A stretch of 64,000 bases of DNA from Stromatinia cepivora (GCA_014898415.1 RCTD01000005.1:930001-994000); one strand, 5' to 3'; shown: positions 45,306 to 59,398, numbered from the stretch's first letter. The notes: generated by a model not told the origin, from the letters alone. Translations and numbers: made by a program.

Positions 45306-46680
45306 TGTTAACTTTTGGTACAGGAAGTAGTAGTATTGTTGACTATATAGATTGAACTAAGGATTTATAATTCTAATAGGAATAGAATTAAGATTATCCC
45401 CAAATATAATCTATATATCATTGTAATCATATAACCTTAATTCTAATCCTATAATGGCTTCATTTTCAATACTCCCTTATTGAGGATATCCTATTCGATC
45501 CTTTTAAACTACTAATCCTAACATTTTCTTGAACCTTTCGAAAACAATCTTTGTACAAAATTTTATCATTTCATCGACAATTATATTATATATATTGATA
45601 TAATTAATAATGATTTTTTTCTTTTCTATTAAGTTTTTGATAAAATAATAATTGATATTTATATATTTGAATTGTTTATATAAATATAGATTTTTGATTA
45701 AAACTAAAACACTCTAATTGTTATTAAATATTTGAATTATATTTTCGTTCTTTTCAATATAATTTGATCTAAATAAATCTTTGAGTATTTATATAATCTA
45801 TTTCCTTTGTTTAATAAACATTATTATTGTAATATATTTTGATTCTGTATTAAAGATAATTATAAATATTTATTTTTTATTAGTTTATAATATAAGGCTT
45901 TTATAGAATATTACAATTCTTTTTGAAATACTTTTCTGATTATATTTATTATTAATCTAATCTATATTTGTATATATCTTTATTATATTATCAAATATAT
46001 TATATTCTTTATAAATATCAAATTATACTTCCTTTAACCCAAACCATAATTTCTATTTGATTATTGATTATAAATATCGTATCAAATTCTTTAAAGCTAT
46101 AATATAATGTTTTATTGGTTTTATTATAAATTATGAAAGTCTTTTAACTAAAAACATTATATCTGATCGAATATATATCATTAAATGAATCATACTTTTT
46201 ATTCATTATTAATATTTATTTATATTTATCAATTTATCATCGTTAATTATTAACTAAAGATAAATATAATCTATTATTGATAATTTCTTAACTTAATATT
46301 ATCCATATATAATATTATATTTGATTAATATAATATCAAGATATTTTTTTTGATCTATAATTAATATATATGTTTTTCTATTATAAATAATCTTAATATT
46401 TAGGATCTTATTAATCTCCTTTAAATTCTTAATATTAAAACGAATTGATAGTTTTTCATTGAATCAAATAATTTGCAATAATATATATAATATAATAACG
46501 ATATCATTGATATATACCAGTAATATTATATTATAGTTTTTGGATATATACAAATATAGATCTATCAAATTTTATATAAAGTCTATATCTAAAAGCTCTT
46601 TCTTTAATAATAAACTTTAATCTCTTTTAATTTGTTTCAAATTATATAAACTTTATAAAATTCATAATATATATCCCTTT
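45306..46680 (-). mobile_element. Truncated inverted copia copy C (3' LTR plus pol end)
   Basis: The 166-bp LTR of the same family as copies A and B lies at 45306-45471 in reverse orientation. The C-terminal part of the polyprotein follows on the minus strand to 46680, where it stops within the RT region. That junction coincides exactly with the first base of copy A's 5' LTR. The missing 5' part is not found on the other side of copy A, so the break is a truncation or rearrangement rather than a simple nested insertion. Confidence 0.82.
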
Positions 46681-46846
46681 TGTTGGAAATGAGGCCATCA
46701 TAGGATTAGAATTGAGGTCACGTGATCACAATGGTGCACAGACCATATTTGGGGATAACCTCAATTCTATTCCTATTAGAATTATAGATCTTTAGTTCAA
46801 TCTATATAGTCAACAATACTATTACTTTCTGTATCAAAAGTTAATA
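46681..46846 (+). repeat. 5' LTR of copia copy A
   Basis: 166 bp, TGTTGGAAATGAGGCCATCA to AAAAGTTAATA. It is the least mutated LTR of the family in its first 100 bp and retains CACGTGATCACAATGG. It matches 51978-52143, 53919-54084, 59233-59398 and the reverse complement of 45306-45471. Confidence 0.92.
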
Positions 46847-47294
46847 GATTATAAAATCCGATTATATAATAATGATTAAAAAATAAAGCAAATCGAAAAA
46901 GGATTAGTATAATTAATAAAGATAAAACAGAATGAAAATTAGAATTTTTATATAATATTATTAAAACAGAATTGAAATATAATAATACAGTTTATAACTT
47001 ATAATATTATAGACTAAAACAGGAAATAATCTATACAATACCAATACAGAATTATAACAAAAGCAAAGAATAAATTCGCATAATTACAAGAAAATATATT
47101 ATAATACAATTTTACGAATTTTCTTATTATTTTATTTTTATATTTCTTTATTATCCTGAACCTATTTATTATACATTTTTTAAAATTATTTTAAAAACCT
47201 GAAGATTATCTTCGATATCTATCAAACAATAAGAAACCTTTATAATATCAGAATCGGATAATTCTTTGAAATTTGATCAAAATAATTATAAACA

Positions 47295-50200
47295 ATGATT
47301 CAGATAAACGAAGATATAATTGAAAGAGAAAGAATGGTTTTATATAATTGATCAAATATTAAACAAATATATATAGATTATAAAATTCAATATGATATTT
47401 GCTTATAAGATCAATGATTATATATATTACAATATCGAATTGAAATCGGAATACTTAAAGAATGAAGCGAATATATTATTATATATTTGTATAATATTTA
47501 ATAATAATAATAAAGCCTTTACCAACAAATATTCAATAATATATATACTCTAAAGATATTTTAAATCAAAATATACCAGAATCAATATATATATAACGAT
47601 AATCCAAAACTTCAAATTTCAATCCGATATCTATCTCGATATAATCATTATCGAAGTTTAGAACAAATTGAAAGAATATAAAAAGAAATTAGAGACTACA
47701 AATAAAAACTATCAATCAATATATTAAGATACTGTTTTGTTTTTGGTTTTAATATATAATCTTTCAATCGATTATCAAAAAGTAATGGATATATTGAATA
47801 TCCAAATCAGCTTTAATATCGATAATAAGATTAAGTATTTGTAGATTAAGGAATTTCGTTTTAAAAATGAATCAAAGCGAATATAAATTACAAAAGGATT
47901 TAGGTATACTTCTCGACATCAAGAATCAGATTTCGAAATCCTAAATAATACTTATGATTTATATCAAAAAGAAAATCATTATATATAAAATTATTTGTAT
48001 TTAATACAAATTAATAAATTCCTTTATAATTATTTTCATTATCAAAAGAGAAAAAAATCATTGAATTCAAAAAAGGTTTATTTCAATAAAAAAGATCAAA
48101 TATACTTTATTAACAATATCTTTAAATCAAACTTCGATATTGAGGATATAATAAAGAAAGATTATAATTTGATAAAAAAGATTATTAATAAAACTTCTTT
48201 TAACAAATAGTATACCGATATAAGTATTTCTTTATATATATCTGATCAATCTTTATTATTCAGATTAATAAATTTTGTTATTAAACAAAAAATAAAAATT
48301 GATAGAAAAATGATATATTGTCGTTATTGAGGTTTAATGAATATAATATACAAAGATAATTCTAAGATATTATTTTCAAATATATTATATATATCAAAAC
48401 TAAAAGTAAATTTATTATTAAGAAAAAAGATCTACGAAATAAGGCTATAAAGGGAATTCAATTCTTATTATATATATTTCAAAAAGGATAATAAGAAAGT
48501 TATTTATATTAGAATATAAAACAGAATATATATGGTTTTATATATAATCAAAGAATATAAAGATATAGTTCTTTATTCGAATATATATTAAAATAATCAG
48601 AAAAAAAGCTTTTTTTCAGAAATAATCGATGGTATTAAAGATATTAATAATAAATTAATATTCAAAGAGAAAGAGAGATATTAATTATAGTATCAAAGAT
48701 TCAATCATTTAGATTTAGATAAGATCAAGAATCTATATAAAATATTCAATATAATCAAATCAATAAAGATCTCAATTGAATTAGATATCTATAAAGTATA
48801 TATATTTATCAAAATGATTAATTGTATTCCAAAGTAATTGAGTTTGTATAAATCAAAAAGATTCGAATTTATATATTTCGATATTATAGGATTATTCCCA
48901 AAATCGATTTGAGGGAATCGTTATTTTATATTGATTATTGATAATTATATAAAAATAAATTGAATTATATTATTTAAACCAAAAAATAATACAATTTAAA
49001 TATTGAAAACTTGGAAAAAGGAAATAGAATTAACTATTGAAGAAAAGATTATTGCAATTAGAATTAATAATACATCGGAATTTCTATAAATTATTTATAA
49101 ATAATCATCAAGTATACAATCCGAAATTATAACAATTGCTTTTTTATATCAAAACAAATTTGTAGAACAAAATATAAAGATTACAAAAGTAGATATAAAA
49201 GCAATATTAAAAAAAACTGAATTATTATTAAAGTTTTGAAACGAAATTATAAAATACAATATTTATATCAGAAATCGTATTAATATTGATTCTGATATAA
49301 ACAAAATAGATCAATTCTTTATAAAAGCGTTTATAAATATAATATTAAATATAAAAATATACAAAATTTGAAGGAGCAAATATTACACTTATATCAATCC
49401 TAAGATTATTCCGAAAAAGCAAAGATACAATAAATTGTGAGATATTTCGAGAATCGATATATTCTTAAAATACTCAAAAGTTATAAACAAATATATCAAA
49501 ATATATTCTTCAAAACTAAACTATACATTTCGATCAAATAAAATAATTATAGATGAATCTCATCAAAAAAAAGATTTAGATTTTAAATTAAGAAATTATA
49601 AATTAAATCTATAAAGAATAAAGAATATAAAGCCAAATCGAAGATTTTATAATAGATCGATAATAAATAAAACATCTTTTTTATTCTCAATATCAAATAC
49701 AATATCTATATTATCTTTGTTTCAAATATTCTCCTTAATAAATATTATACCGAATTCAATGATTATATTAAATACTCCAATTATCGAATTGAAATTAGAT
49801 AAATTAAATATATCAATATCAATATATAATAAAAATGAAGATAGCAATATTCAGAAAATAAATCAAAAATCTTTTTCCAAGAATACTTCAAATATCGAAT
49901 CCATTATTTCAAAAGTTCCAATTCAAGAATCAATTTTTGCAGATTCTAAATCTATATCGGAAACAAAATTTAAGATTATCTTAAATTTTATTAATAAACT
50001 TATTTTAATAAAATCAAAAAACGAAATAAATCTATAATTATTTAAAATCGAATAAAAGGATATAATAGATTTTAAAAACGAATTTTTAAAATATTTAATA
50101 TAAAAACAGAAAAGAGATATAGAATAAGATTCTAAAAAAGAATAGAAAAATAAGATTATAAGGATATTGATTGTGATATTTATATAGATCAAAATTTAAG

Positions 50201-51965
50201 AAAGTATAAAATATATTATAATTATAATTCTAATTATTTATAAAATGAATCCTTATATCAAAAACAAAATCGTTTCAGATTTTATGATTTTGTTGATAGA
50301 TATAAACAATATAAAAGGTATAATATATTCAACCAAAAAAGTTCTGGAAATCAAAATATTAAAAACTTATAAAAAAGCAATATCGGATCGAAAATACTCT
50401 AAAAAATGGAAGAAAGTTATTCAAAAGGAAATTATATCTTTGATTCAAAATGGTATTTGGGAAGAATATATATTCCCTAAAAAAAGTAATCTGGTTTTGA
50501 TGAAATGAATATTTATAATTAAAATCAAGAATAACAAAATAGAATAATTCAAGATAAGATTAGTAATTCAAGAATTCAGTTAGATATTAGGAAAAGATTA
50601 CAACGAAATGTTTGTATCAATAATAAAACTAAATATATTTAGATTATTTTTAGTTATCGTTATAAAGGAAAATTTGGAATACTTATATTTCAATATCAAA
50701 AATACCTTTATTGAATTATATTTGAAGGAAAAGATCTATTTCAAATTATTTCAAGATATCAAAATTGAAAAGGGATATATATTATGAACTCTATGAAGTT
50801 TATATAGTTTGAAGCAAATTAAAAGAAATTAGAGTTTACTATTGAAAAAAGAGTTTTTAAATATAGGTTTTGTATAAAATTTGATAGATTTATATTTGTA
50901 TATATCCAAAGATCATGATATAATATTATTGGTATATATCGATGATATCATTATTGCATTGTGTATATTATTACAAATCATTTGATTCGATAAAAAATTA
51001 TCAATCTGTTTTAATACTAAGAATTTAGGGGAGATTAATAAGATTCTAAATATTAGGATTATTTGTAATAGAAAAATATATATATTAATTATAGATCAAA
51101 AAGAATATTTTGATATTATATTAATTAAATATAATATTATATATAAACAATATCAAATCAAGAAATTGCCAATAATAAATTATACTTATTTTCGGTTAGC
51201 AATCGATGATAATAAATTGGTAGATATAAATGAATATTAATAATGAATAGAAAATATGATTTATTTAATAATATATATTCAACCAAATATAGTATTCTCA
51301 ATTAGAAGATTTTCATAATTTATAACAAAACCAGCAAAACATTATATTATAGCTTTAAAAAATCTGATATGATATTTATAATCAATAATTAAATAAAAGT
51401 TATGGTTCGGGTTAAAGAAAGTACAATTTGATATCTGCAAAGAATATAATATATTTGATAATATAATAAAGATATATACAAATATAGATTGAATTAATAA
51501 CAAATATAATCGGAAAAGTGTTTCAGAAGGAGTTATAATATTTTATAAAGGTTTTATATTATAGGCTAATAAGAAATAAGTATTTATAATTATCTTTAAT
51601 ATAGAATCAGAATATATTACGATGGTAATATTTATTAAACAAGGGAGATAGGTTGTATAAATGTTCAAAGATTTATTTAGATCAAATTATATTGAAAAGA
51701 ACAGAAATACAATTCAAATATTTAGTAATAATCAAAACGCTTTAATTTTAACCAAGAATTTATATTTGTATAAATAATCCAAGTATATAAATATCAATTA
51801 TTATTTTATTAGGGATTTGATAGAAAAGAAGAAAATCGTTATTAATTATATCAATATATATGATATAATTGTTAAAGAAATAATAAAGCTTTGTACAAGA
51901 ATTGTTTTCGAAAGATTCAAAAAAATATTAGGATTAGTAGTCTAAAAAGATCGAATAGGATATCC
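47295..51965 (+). pseudogene. Copia copy A gag-pol polyprotein (RIP-degraded)
   Basis: A single frame with many stops can be followed through most of the element; open pieces at 47995, 49717 and 50245 are in phase. The protease and GAG-pre-integrase region lies around 48190-48450 (LYISDQSLLFRL, then SNILYISKLKVNLLL). Integrase is about 48840-49400 (FILIIDNY preserved). RT starts about 50260 and carries YIDDIII at about 50935-50960. RNase H runs to about 51950, ending in FERFKKILGLVV. The long Ser/Asn/Ile-rich linker between integrase and RT (49700-50040) is the best-preserved open stretch. No functional product is possible. Confidence 0.85.
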
Positions 51966-51977
51966 TTAATAAAGGAA

Positions 51978-52143
51978 TGTTGGAAATGAGGCCATTATAG
52001 GATTAGAATTGAAATTATGTGATCACAATGGTATATAGATTATATTTAGGAATAATCTCAATTCTACTCCTACTAGAATAATAGATCCTTAGTTCAACCT
52101 ATATAATCAACAATACTACTACTTCCTGCACCAAAAGTTAATA
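51978..52143 (+). repeat. 3' LTR of copia copy A
   Basis: 166 bp, counterpart of 46681-46846, preceded by the purine-rich AATAAAGGAA. Differences from the 5' LTR are nearly all C/T or G/A transitions. Confidence 0.92.
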
Positions 52144-52163
52144 TAATCTTTATATTATCTTAT

Positions 52164-52473
52164 TGTCGCGGAAGGCCTTGCGATCATCTGTATCCTACGA
52201 AGAATCAAGGGTATGCTTTTCAATCGGAATGAAGGATCTTCTCGACCTTACCAATCTCTTCGATTGACAAGATGATCCTGATATATTAATAAATAAGGGT
52301 CTAGTCTAATCGAAATATATATCAACTAGATAACCATTCATCTGTTCTATATATACAGTCCTCGATCTATATGATCAAGGGCAAGTCATTCAATTCTATT
52401 TACTCTATCAATCACGTGTACCACCTATTCCCCGATCCCTGAAAGTGCTCTGTAGTCATACTATCCCGTGATA
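52164..52473 (+). repeat. Solo LTR with intact 5-bp target duplication
   Basis: A 310-bp LTR starts TGTCGCGGAAGG and ends CCCGTGATA, with inverted ends TGTCACGG/CCGTGACA after allowing one transition at each end. It is flanked on both sides by CTTAT (52159-52163 and 52474-52478). The perfect duplication shows it is a solo LTR left by recombination between the two LTRs of a former full element. The same family recurs at 61151-61459. It is only lightly RIP-mutated. Confidence 0.88.
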
Positions 52474-53918
52474 CTTATTAATAAAAAAAAACAAAACTAA
52501 TAATTTATAATCAACGAATATTATTTAGATTAAATTTTGTATCCAAAAAAGAATTATTTTAATTTCTTAAAATAAAAATAGATAATCTAAATATAAATTC
52601 ATTTCGTTATATAAATTTCGTTTGATATTATTCAACTATTTTTTATATAAATTCATAATAAATTAAATACCGATTCTGAATTATTTAAATTTAAAAAATA
52701 TTTCTATTGCTATATATTCTTATATAGTGGTGATTAATATTATATATTGGGGGATTTTCAATAAATAATTTAATATCTAAACTTTCCATTATTTTATAAT
52801 CTCTATCTTCGATATCCTTTATAAAAAATTGTCGGAATATGAATCACGTGCATGGTAAGGATGGTAAGGATCACGTGCACACTAGTGCTCGCACTAATGC
52901 TTCGGCATATATCATTATATAGTTCTTCATCTTTTATAGATTCTAGTTTTTTAGACAAATCAAAATATATTAATTATTAAGAGTATTTTATATTCATTGA
53001 TAAGCTTCATTTCCCTATATATAGTTGTCCTGATATTGATTATTTTTTGTTATTTTATAGTGATATTATAAATTAGATATTGAGAATTGATATAAAGAGT
53101 TATGAGTTTTAAATATATTTTGATTTTGTTTTTGTAGTTGAATAAAAGTATTTTATTGTAAAACGAAGCATTTTTATGTTAAGGGATAAATTTCTAATTA
53201 TTAAGTAATTTAAAAGAATCGAAGGATTAAGAATAGTAGTTATTTAATAACGAATTTGGAGTTTATTTTTTGATTCAATTATTTTGTGTTTATTATGTAT
53301 TTATCAAATAGTATAGGGTATATATTTGAAGAAAATCTGAAAGCAATTTCGAGTTTTCCATTATATTTATTATTTTATGAAAAATTATTTTATTTATTTA
53401 TTTTATGTGGATTATCAATTATATATGAAATTGATCAATTCGATTTGATTAATTTCATTATCTTGATTATTCTATTCGTTTTGATCAAATCCGTTTTGAT
53501 CAATTTTGGCCAATTTTGGTTAATTCGATCGATTCGATTTGTTACGAACCTCAACTACGAAATGAGGGTTAGCCGAAAGCGGACCGAATTGTATACTAAT
53601 TTGAAGAGTTTTCATCTATATAGAAAAGGAATTCTTTAATACAATTAGAAAAAATAATGAAAATTTTTGATTCTAAACCCAAATCTATTGTTATTTAAAT
53701 ATTAATCGATTCTTTGCTGTAATTCTTATAATTCTTTTCATTCATCTTTGAGAACAACTTGTTGATTAATTTTGGGAATAATCTCATTTTTTTGATTCAT
53801 AAATGTGACGCACAAGAGCCGTAGTAGAGCTGAATAAACAGGGTCAATTATATTCCTTAGAATTTACAATTGAAGAATTATAATTTGTAAGGAATGATTA
53901 GATATATATATACAAATA
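52474..53918. other. A+T-rich interval with inverted-repeat partners and a degenerate minisatellite
   Basis: No retroelement protein is recognisable. Around 52845-52890 two copies each of TCACGTGCA and TGGTAAGGA form a small local repeat. About 53430-53545 is a degenerate tandem array. Segments 53640-53735 and 53815-53918 recur in reverse orientation near 60350-60445 and 60605-60725. The frame at 53286-53639 mostly translates the minisatellite and is unlikely to be a gene. Confidence 0.5.
53430..53545. repeat. Degenerate minisatellite built on TTTTGATCAATT/TTCGATTTGATT motifs
   Basis: Repeated variants of GATCAATTCGATTTGATTAA, TTTTGATCAAATCCGTTTTG and GATCAATTTTGGCCAATTTT follow each other over about 115 bp. 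Its right flank (53545-53610) has near-normal base composition, so it escaped or predates RIP. Confidence 0.55.
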
Positions 53919-54084
53919 TATTGGAAATGAGGCCATCATAGGATTAGAATTGAGGTCATAAGACCATAATAATATACAGACCATATTTAAGGATAACCTC
54001 AATTCTATTCCTATTAGAATTATAAATCTTTAATTTAATCTATATAATCAACAATATTACTACTTTCTATATCAAAAGTTAATA
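53919..54084 (+). repeat. 5' LTR of copia copy B
   Basis: 166 bp, starts TATTGGAAATGAGGCC (TGTTGG with one G-to-A change) and ends AAAAGTTAATA. It has the same length as all other LTRs of the family. Confidence 0.9.
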
Positions 54085-54534
54085 GGTTATAAGATCTGAT
54101 TGTATAATAATAATTAAAAAACAAAACAAATCGAGAAAAGATTAATATAACTAATAAAAATGGAATAAAATGAAAATCAGAGTTTTCATATAATATCACC
54201 GAAATAGAATTGAAATATGATAATATAGTTTATAACTTATAATATTATAGGCCAAAGTGGAAAGTAGTCTGTATAGTATCGATATAGAATTATAGCAAAA
54301 ACGAAAAGCAAGTTCGCATAATTACAAGAAAATATATTATAATACAATTTTACAAATTCTTTTATTGTTTTATTTTTATATTTCTTTATTATTTTGAATT
54401 TATTTGTTGTATATCTTTTTTTAAGATTATCTTAAAAATCTGAAGATTATCTTCGATATCCATCAAACAGTAAGAAACCTTTATAATATCGGAATCAAAC
54501 AATTTTTCGAAGTTCGATCAAAATAATCATAAGT

Positions 54535-57500
54535 GATAATTCAAACAAACGAAGATATAATTGAAAGGGAAAGGATGGTTTTATATAATTGATTAAATAT
54601 TAAACGAATATACATAGATTGCAGGATTCAATACAGTATCTACCTATGAAATTAATAATTGTATATATTACAATGTCGAATTGAAATCAGAATATTTAAA
54701 GAACAAAACGAATACATTATTGTATATTTGTATAATATTCAATAATAACGATGAAACCCTTACCGATGAATATTCAACAGTATATACACTCTGGAGATAC
54801 CTTAAATCAAAATATATTAGAGTTAATGCAATTATAACCAATACATATATGACGATAATCTAGAACTTCAAATTCCAATCTAATACCCATCCCGACATAA
54901 TCATTATTGAAGTTTGGAATAAATTGAAAAAGTATAAAAGGAAATTAGAAGTTGTAGACGAAAACTATCGATCAATATATCAAAATATTACCCTGTTCTT
55001 GATTTTAATATATAATCTTCCAATTGATTATCAAAAAATAATAAATATATTGAATATTCAAATCAGCCTTAATATCGATAATAAAATCAAGCATTTATAA
55101 ACTAAAGAACTTCATCTTAAGGATAAATCAGAACTAATATAAATTGTAAAAGGATTTAGATACATTTCTCGACACTAAGAATTAGATTTCGAAATCCCAA
55201 ATAATATTTATAATCTATATCAAAAGGAAGATCATTATATACAAAACTGCTTGTATTTAATATAAACCAATAAACTCCTTTGTAATTACCTTTATTATCA
55301 AAAAAAAAGAGGATTATTGAATCCGAAGAAGGTTTATTTCAATAAAAAAGATTAAGTATATTTTATTAACAATATCTCTGAATCAGATTCCGATATTGAG
55401 GATATGATAAAGGAAGATTGCAATTTGATAAAGGAAATTATTAATAAGGTTTCCTTTAGCAAATGGTATGCCGATATAGATACTTCTTTATATATATCTG
55501 ATTAATCTTTATTATTCAGATTAATAGAATTTATTACCAAACGAAGGATAAAGGTTGATGGGAGAGTGATATATTGTCGTTATTAGGATTTAGTAGATAT
55601 AATATACGAAGATAATTCTAAAATGCTACTTTCAAATGTATTATATATACCAGGGTTAGAAGTAAATTTACTGTTAGGAAAAAGGATTTGCGAAATAGGA
55701 TTGCAAAAGGAATTCAATTATTATTATATATATTTCAAGAAGGATAATAAGAAAGTTATCTATACTAGAATGTAAGACAGAATATATATGGTTTTATATA
55801 TAACCAAAGGATATAAGGATATAATTCTTTGTTCTAATGTATATCAAAATGATTAGGAAAAAAGCTTTTTTTCAAAGATAATTGATAGCACCAAAGGTAT
55901 CAATAACGAATTAATATTCAAGGAGAAAGAGAGATATTTATTATAATATCAAAGATTCAACCATCTAGATCCAGACAAAATCAAGAATCTATACAAGGTA
56001 TCCAATATAACCAAGCCGATAAAGGTCCTAATTGAATTAGATATCTGCAAAGTATATATACTCACCAAAATGACCAATTGTATTTCGAAGCAATTAAATC
56101 TGTATAAATCAAAAAAACTTGAATTTATACATTTCGATATTGCAGAATTATTCCCAAAATCGATTCAAAGGAATCGTTATTTCATATTGATTATTAATAA
56201 TTATACAAAAGTAAATTGGATCATACCATTTAAACAAAAAAATAATATAATTCAAATATTAAAAACTTAGAAAAAGAAAATGGAATTAATTATTGAAGAA
56301 AAGATCATTACAGTTAGAATTAATAATGTATCGGAATTTCTACAAGCTATTCGTGAATAATTATTAAGCATACGATCCGAAATTACAATAATTGTTTCTT
56401 TATATTAAAATAGACCCACAAAACAGAATATAAGAATTGCAGAAATAGATATAAGAATAATATTAAAAGAAACTGGATTATTATTAGAATTTTGGGACAA
56501 AGCTGTAGAGCACGATGCTTACATCAGGAATCGTACTAATATTGATCCTGATATGAACAGAATAGATCGATCCCCTATAAAAGCTTTTACAGGTATAGTA
56601 CTAGATATAAAGATATATAAAATCTAAGAAAGCAAATATTATATTTATATCAATCCTAAGATTATTCCGAAAAAATAGAGATACAACAAATTGCGGGACA
56701 CTTCGAGAGTTAATGTATTCCTAGGATACTCAAAAGTTATGAATAAATATATCAAAGTATATTCTCTAGAATTAGATTATATATTTCGATCAAGTAAAGT
56801 AATCATAGATGAATCTCATTAAGGAAAAGATTTGAATTTTAAATTAAAAAATTATGAATCAGATTTACAAAGAATAAAGAATATAAAACCAAATCGAAAA
56901 CCTTATAATAGATTAATAGCAAACAAGGCATTTTTTCCATTTTCAATATTAAACGCAATATCTGTATTACTTTTGTTCTAAGTGTTCTTTTCAATAGATA
57001 TTATACCGAATTCAATGATTATATTAAGCACCCTAATTATCGAATTGAGATCAAGTAAATTAGATATATTAATACCAATATACAATGAAGATGAAGATAA
57101 TAATATCCAAAAAACAAATCAAGAATCTTCTTTCAAGGATATTTCAGATATCGAATCTATTATTTCAAAAGGTTCAACTCAAAAGTCAACTTTTGCAAAC
57201 CCTGAATCTATACCAAAAGCAAAATTTGGAATCGTTTTAAATTTTGTTGACAAATTTATTTTAGTAGGATCAAAAAGCAAAGTAAATCCATAATTATTTG
57301 AAATCGAGCAAAAGGATGAAATGGATCTTGAAGATGAATCCCTAAAATATTTAATACGAAAACGAAAAAGAGATATAAAACAAGATCCTAAAGAAAAACA
57401 GAAAAGTAAATTATAAAAGCATTGATTATAATATCTATACAGGTCAAAACTCAAGAAAGTATAGAATATATTATAATTATAATCCCAATCATTTATAAAA

Positions 57501-59222
57501 TGGATTCTTATATCAAAGACAAGATTGTTTCAGATTTTATGATTTCGTTGATAGATATAGACAATATAGAAGATATAGTATATTCGGCCGAAGAAGTTTT
57601 AGGAATCAAAATATTAAAAACTTATAAGGAAGCAATATCAGATCGAAAATACTCTGAAAAATGGAAGGAAGTTATCTAAAAGGAAATCATATTCTTAATT
57701 CAAAATAGTATTTAGGAAGAATATATATTCTTTAAAGGAAATAATCTAATTTCGACAAAATAAATATTTACAATTAAAACTAAAAATAACAAAGTAGAAC
57801 GATTTAAGATAAGATTAATAACTCGAAAGTTCAATTAGATACTAAAAAAGGATTACAACAAAACATTTACACTAATAATAAAATTAAATATATTCAAACT
57901 ATTCTTAACTATCATCACAAAGGAAAATTTAGAATACTCATATTTCGATATCAAAAACGCTTTTATTGAATTACACTTGAAGGAAGAGATCTATCTCGAA
58001 TCATTCCAAAGTATCAAAATCAAAAAGGGACATGTATTATGAGCTTTACGAAGCCTATATGGGTTGAAGCAAGTTAAAAGGGATTGAAGTTTACTATTGA
58101 AGAAAGAGCTTTTAGGTATAGGTTTTGTACAAAGTTTGGCAGATCTATATCTGTATATATCCAAAGACTGTAATATAATATTACTGGTATATATCGACGA
58201 TATCATTATTGCATTGTATACATCATCACAAATCATTTAATTCGATAAAAAGCTATCGATCTGTTTTAATACCAAGAATCTAGGGGAGATTAGTAAGATC
58301 TTAGGTGTTAGAATTATTCGCGATAGAAAAATGTATACATTAACTATAGATCAAAAAAAATATTTCGATGTTATACTAACCAAATATAATATTACATATA
58401 GATAATATCAAGCCAAAAAACTGTTAATAGTAAATTATACCTATTTCCGGTTAGCAATCGATGACGATGAATTAGTAGATATGAACGAATATCAATAACG
58501 AATAGAAAGTGTGATTCATTTAATGGTATATATTCGATTAGATATAGTATTCTTAGTTGGAAGACTTTTATAATTTATAGCAAAACCAATAAAACATTAT
58601 ATTATAGTTTTGAAGAATTTGATATGATATTTATGATCAATAATCAAACAGAAATTATAGTTCAGATTAAAAGGAGTACAATCTGATATTTGTAAAAAAT
58701 ATAATATATTTGATAATATAATAAAGATATATACAGATACAGATTAAGTTAATGATAAATATAATCGGAAAAATGTTTCAAAAGGAATTGTAATATTCTA
58801 TAAAGGTTTTATATCGTAGACTAACAAGAAACAAATATTTGTGATTATTTCTAATACAGAATCAGAATATATTACAATAACAATATTCATTAAACAAAAA
58901 AAATAGATTATATAAATACTTAAAGACCTATTCAGATCAAGTTATATTGGAAAGAATAGAGATATAATTCAAATATTTGGTAACAATCAAAACGCTTTAG
59001 TTTTAATTAAGAATCTATATTTATATGAACGATTCAAATATATAAATATCAATTATTATTTTATTAAGAATTTAATAGAAAAGAAGAAAATCGTTATTAG
59101 TTATATCAATATATATGATATAGTTGCCGACGAAATGATAAAGCTTTGTGTAAGGATTGTTTTCGAAAGGTTCAAGAAAATGTTAGGATTAGTAATCTAG
59201 AAGGATCGAATAGGATATTCTT
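54535..59222 (+). pseudogene. Copia copy B gag-pol polyprotein (RIP-degraded)
   Basis: Domain order as in copy A. The protease-like block (SKWYADIDTSLYISD) is at about 55460-55505, better preserved than in A. GAG-pre-integrase has SNVLYIPGLEVNLLLGKRIC (about 55635-55694). Integrase includes FIHFDIAELFPKSIQRNRYF (about 56115-56180). RT carries YIDDIIIA at about 58190-58215. RNase H ends near 59200. The linker piece 56982-57293 and the RT piece 57422-57679 are in different frames, so B also has an indel relative to A. It is non-functional. Confidence 0.85.
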
Positions 59223-59232
59223 AATAAAGGAA

Positions 59233-59398
59233 TGTTGAAAATGAAACTATTATAAAATTAGAATTGAGATTATAAGATCACAATAGTATACAGATTATAT
59301 TTAGGGATAACTTCAATTCTACTTTTATTAGAATTATAGATCTTTAGTTCAATCTATATAGTCAACAATACTACTACTTCCTGCACCAAAAGTTAATA
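59233..59398 (+). repeat. 3' LTR of copia copy B
   Basis: 166 bp, starts TGTTGAAAATGAAACTATTA and ends AAAAGTTAATA. It is more mutated in its first half than the 5' LTR, but its last 60 bp retain CTTCCTGCACC. Confidence 0.9.

Larger units (their letters stand above)
46681..52143 (+). mobile_element. Full-length Ty1/copia element, copy A
   Basis: 166-bp LTRs at 46681-46846 and 51978-52143 start TGTTGG and end AAAAGTTAATA (originally AACA, as copy C shows). The 5.46-kb element carries gag, protease, integrase, RT and RNase H in that order, which defines Ty1/copia. It is heavily RIP-mutated. No convincing target duplication remains. The left flank is the truncated copy C. Confidence 0.9.
53919..59398 (+). 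mobile_element. Full-length Ty1/copia element, copy B
   Basis: 166-bp LTRs at 53919-54084 and 59233-59398 flank a 5.48-kb element collinear with copy A, offset by about 7.24 kb. It belongs to the same family but carries a different set of transitions; many codons that are stops in A are sense here and vice versa. It shows no clear target duplication. It lies immediately left of the decayed palindromic element and right of a segment that recurs inverted at 60.6 kb. Confidence 0.9.

Noticed and set aside
53286..53639. 117-codon frame as a small membrane protein gene
   Set aside because: Most of it translates an A+T-rich degenerate minisatellite; hydrophobicity is a by-product of T-rich codons.
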